Assembly (NCBI GenBank): GCA_020024985.1
Contig: JAHHSW010000028.1
Coordinates: 1 to 8,362, forward strand
Reading direction: 5' to 3'
DNA from: Anaeroplasmataceae bacterium
GTDB taxonomy: Bacteria > Bacillota_I > Bacilli_A > Acholeplasmatales > Anaeroplasmataceae
DNA length: 8,362 nt
The first letter of the stretch is position 1, and every line of letters starts with the position of its first letter. The notes beneath the pieces are model-generated. The model saw nothing but the letters and a program-made list of their open reading frames with translations. It made no database searches and was not told where the DNA came from. Position numbers and translations under genes: made by a program. Shown in pieces: positions 6,857-8,362 of the stretch.

Positions 6857-6887
6857 AAAAATGGTCATTTATTGACCATTTTTCTTT
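6857..6887. terminator. Bidirectional terminator between the GNAT and HAD genes
   Basis: A perfect 11-bp stem pairs AAAAATGGTCA (6857-6867) with TGACCATTTTT (6873-6883) around a 5-base loop. On the plus strand it continues as TTTTTCTTT; on the minus strand the complementary stem ends in a run of T. It starts immediately after the GNAT stop codon. The stop codon and last few codons of the opposing HAD gene lie within it, so it serves both convergent genes. Confidence 0.9.
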
Positions 6888-7681
6888 AGAATATAGTTAA
6901 TCATTTTAGCTGCACCATTATGATTATTATCATATTTAGTAACATATTTTGCCTTAGCCTTTAAAAGTGGGCTACCATTAAGCATGGCAGTGCCATTATA
7001 GGATGCCTCTATTAGCTCTATATCGTTCTTTTCATCACCTATAGCTATATTATTAGAAAGTGGTATATTAAGCTTATTATGTATGAATTTAAGGGCATTA
7101 CCCTTAGTCCCAAGAGCATCATAAAGCTCAATATTGATATATTCCTTATATTCCCAATATCTATAGGAAATACGTTTATATTTTTCCTTTTTAAGGATTT
7201 CCTCACATTCCTTTAAGGAAGAGGCTTTAACAAAAAGACAGGGATTAATGGGATTATGATTAATAATTTTTTCTATGTTTCCTCTAGCTACTGGCCTTTT
7301 ATCAATAATATCCTTACACCAGGCGGGAATTAAAGCCTCATTTTCAATACAGATATTATTAAAATCCTGTGAGAAGGCCGCAACTAAATATTCTCTTATT
7401 TCATTTACAAAATCAATAAATAAGGTCTTATCTATGGCTCTTAGGATTGTTTTATTTTCCTTATGAAAGTATATAGAGCCTCCATTATCACAAACACTAA
7501 TATCTGGCTTAAGCCTATTAATATATTTAGAGGCTGATTCATAGCATCTACCTGTTGCTAAAGAGAAGATATGACCTTTTCTTTTTAATTTTTTAATATA
7601 GCGAATAGTTTTAAAGATAAGCTTGCTTTTACTATTTAAAAGCGTTCCATCTAAATCACACATTATAATATACTTTTCCAT
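6869..7681 (-). CDS. Cof-type HAD-IIB family phosphatase
   Basis: A 270-residue haloacid dehalogenase-superfamily hydrolase with all four motifs: motif I DLDGT (9-13; Asp9 nucleophile, Asp11 acid/base), motif II in ATGR (42-45; Thr43), motif III Lys193 in GTKGNAL, and motif IV GDEKND (215-220). The insert between motifs II and III (about 85-185) is the C2B cap of Cof/YidA-type enzymes, which dephosphorylate sugar phosphates, flavin precursors or similar small molecules; the substrate cannot be read from the sequence. Length is typical. The start is supported by AGGTGG on the minus strand at 7685-7690. It lies just downstream of the tRNA-His gene on the same strand and converges with the GNAT gene. 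No separate promoter is obvious in the short space after the tRNA terminator. Confidence 0.92.
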   Translation of the reverse strand: MEKYIIMCDLDGTLLNSKSKLIFKTIRYIKKLKRKGHIFSLATGRCYESASKYINRLKPDISVCDNGGSIYFHKENKTILRAIDKTLFIDFVNEIREYLVAAFSQDFNNICIENEALIPAWCKDIIDKRPVARGNIEKIINHNPINPCLFVKASSLKECEEILKKEKYKRISYRYWEYKEYINIELYDALGTKGNALKFIHNKLNIPLSNNIAIGDEKNDIELIEASYNGTAMLNGSPLLKAKAKYVTKYDNNHNGAAKMINYILKKNGQ

Positions 7682-7690
7682 ATAACCACC

Positions 7691-7722
7691 TATAAAAAAT
7701 AAAAGGTCTATTGCTAGACCTT
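7691..7722 (-). terminator. Rho-independent terminator of tRNA-His
   Basis: Read on the minus strand, AAGGTCTA and TAGACCTT (7703-7722) form an 8-bp stem with a 4-base loop, followed by TTATTTTTTATA. It starts 12 bp after the tRNA's CCA end and finishes 9 bp before the HAD start codon, so it also occupies the leader of that gene. Confidence 0.85.
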
Positions 7723-7734
7723 GAATTTACCTAC

Positions 7735-7811
7735 TGGGGCGCATAACAGGGATCGAACCTGCGCGTGTCGGAGCCACAATCCGATGTGTTAACCACTTCA
7801 CCATATGCGCC
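7735..7811 (-). tRNA. tRNA-His (anticodon GTG)
   Basis: The 77-base cloverleaf has the encoded extra G at -1 opposite C73, which is diagnostic of tRNA-His. The acceptor arm is GCGCATA paired with TATGCGC. The D arm has AAGTGGTTAA in its loop. The anticodon arm is TCGGA-TTGTGGC-TCCGA with anticodon GTG, and the T arm is GCAGG-TTCGATC-CCTGT with one G-U pair. CCA is encoded at 7737-7735. It closely follows the Bacillus tRNA-His layout. It is a single tRNA, not part of a cluster, with a strong promoter upstream and a terminator downstream. Confidence 0.97.
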
Positions 7812-7849
7812 ATATTTATTTTTACGCTTTTTGTAGGCGTGCATTAATT

Positions 7850-7877
7850 ATTATACACGAAAAAATTAATTTGTAAA
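7850..7877 (-). promoter_or_regulatory. Promoter of tRNA-His
   Basis: On the minus strand TTTACA (7877-7872) and a consensus TATAAT (7855-7850) are separated by 16 bp. Transcription would start near 7843, about 30 bases before the mature tRNA end. The near-consensus elements fit a highly expressed stable RNA. Confidence 0.8.
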
Positions 7878-7886
7878 GAAAAAAGT

Positions 7887-7914
7887 TTGATTTTTTTTAG
7901 AAAAATGTTAAAAT
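7887..7914 (+). promoter_or_regulatory. Promoter of the membrane-anchored protein gene
   Basis: TTGATT (7887-7892) and TAAAAT (7909-7914) are 16 bp apart, with TGT directly before the -10 as an extended element. The spacer contains most of a run of eight T (7891-7898) followed by a run of five A. It diverges from the tRNA-His promoter, with about 10 bp between the two -35 elements. Confidence 0.65.
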
Positions 7915-7948
7915 GTTTATTGAATTATGAAAAGAAAGGAATTATAAA

Positions 7949-8362
7949 ATGTTTAAAACAATACTTAAGGTTATTTACTTCGCATTAGCGTTCTTTATTT
8001 CAATAATTACCTATATGGTTACCTACCAGGGTAATATATATGATGTATTATATGAAAGAGCTAATGGCTATATTAAAGAAGAAAACTATGATCAGCTAGG
8101 AAGAATGTTCGGTGGAATTTTCAATTCTAATGAAAGAATCGACGGAAGCCTAGATGAATATAAAAACGATAAGTTACGTATTCAATTATATGAGGGTACT
8201 ACTGAGGCTAATTACACCTATTATGTAAAGGATAAGGATGATAAGGGTAAGGAGGTAGAGCTTCAAAAGTCATACCATGCTTATGATAAAGCTTATTATC
8301 TATATTTATTTAATGTTGATTTCGCAACCTCAAATGTTACAGATAATGATAAGAAGCTAGCT
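7949..8362 (+). CDS. Unrecognised membrane-anchored protein (C-terminus off the window)
   Basis: An open frame of 138 codons runs to the right edge without a stop. The start ATG has AAAGGA 8 bp upstream, and a promoter lies a little further up. Residues 5-26 form one hydrophobic segment (ILKVIYFALAFFISIITYMV is its core) after a short lysine-containing N-terminus. There is no obvious signal peptidase site or lipobox, so it is probably a signal anchor with the rest outside the cytoplasm. The visible part after the anchor is polar and rich in Tyr, Asn, Asp and Lys, with a YTYYVKDKDDKGKE stretch near residues 89-102. I recognise no domain. The gene starts its own transcription unit and is unrelated in layout to the lipid operon. 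It is clearly coding by codon use; function unknown. Confidence 0.8.
   Translation, partial: MFKTILKVIYFALAFFISIITYMVTYQGNIYDVLYERANGYIKEENYDQLGRMFGGIFNSNERIDGSLDEYKNDKLRIQLYEGTTEANYTYYVKDKDDKGKEVELQKSYHAYDKAYYLYLFNVDFATSNVTDNDKKLA

Noticed and set aside
7275..7466. Plus-strand open frame inside the HAD gene
   Set aside because: It is antisense to conserved HAD coding sequence and has no ribosome binding site or recognisable product.
7824..7840. Short ACGC/GCGT inverted repeat in the tRNA-His leader
   Set aside because: A four-base stem with a nine-base loop is too weak to support a function.

Overview
The window is AT-rich bacterial DNA and reads as a low-GC Firmicute, perhaps an Erysipelotrichia- or Mollicutes-related member of the Bacilli. 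The grounds are strong AAGGAG-type ribosome binding sites, TAA as the only stop codon in all eight genes whose end is visible, TTA/AGA-rich codon use, a CCA-encoding tRNA-His very close to the Bacillus form, and compact Rho-independent terminators. Tryptophan is written TGG, so nothing suggests the Mycoplasma code. The taxonomic placement is inference.

Positions 1-6492 hold one tightly packed plus-strand operon whose promoter lies off the left edge. Its genes are a TetR-family regulator (N-terminus cut by the window), a GlpA-like FAD dehydrogenase with a C-terminal [2Fe-2S] (BFD-like) domain, a GlpB-like pyridine-nucleotide/FAD oxidoreductase, a small cysteine-rich DUF1667 protein, an alkyl-dihydroxyacetonephosphate synthase (AGPS)-like flavoprotein, and a diacylglycerol-kinase-family lipid kinase. 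Junctions run from an 8-bp overlap to a 21-bp gap. A perfect 18-bp inverted repeat and a modest T-rich tract end the unit.

The first three enzymes resemble the glycerol-3-phosphate dehydrogenase module of anaerobic Firmicutes (GlpA-like + GlpB-like + DUF1667), which makes dihydroxyacetone phosphate (DHAP). The AGPS-like protein keeps the residues that in the eukaryotic enzyme swap the acyl group of acyl-DHAP for a fatty alcohol. The kinase would phosphorylate a diradylglycerol. Together they suggest a TetR-controlled glycerolipid, possibly ether-lipid, system. This is the most interesting reading of the window, but the substrates are inferred.

Positions 6493-7811 hold ordinary housekeeping genes: a monocistronic 90-residue GNAT protein with its own extended -10 promoter, a convergent Cof-type HAD phosphatase sharing a bidirectional terminator with it, and upstream of the phosphatase a tRNA-His gene with a strong promoter and its own terminator. 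Positions 7812-7948 are a divergent promoter region. From 7949 to the right edge runs the start of an unrecognised membrane-anchored protein. No mobile element, CRISPR array or riboswitch was seen.
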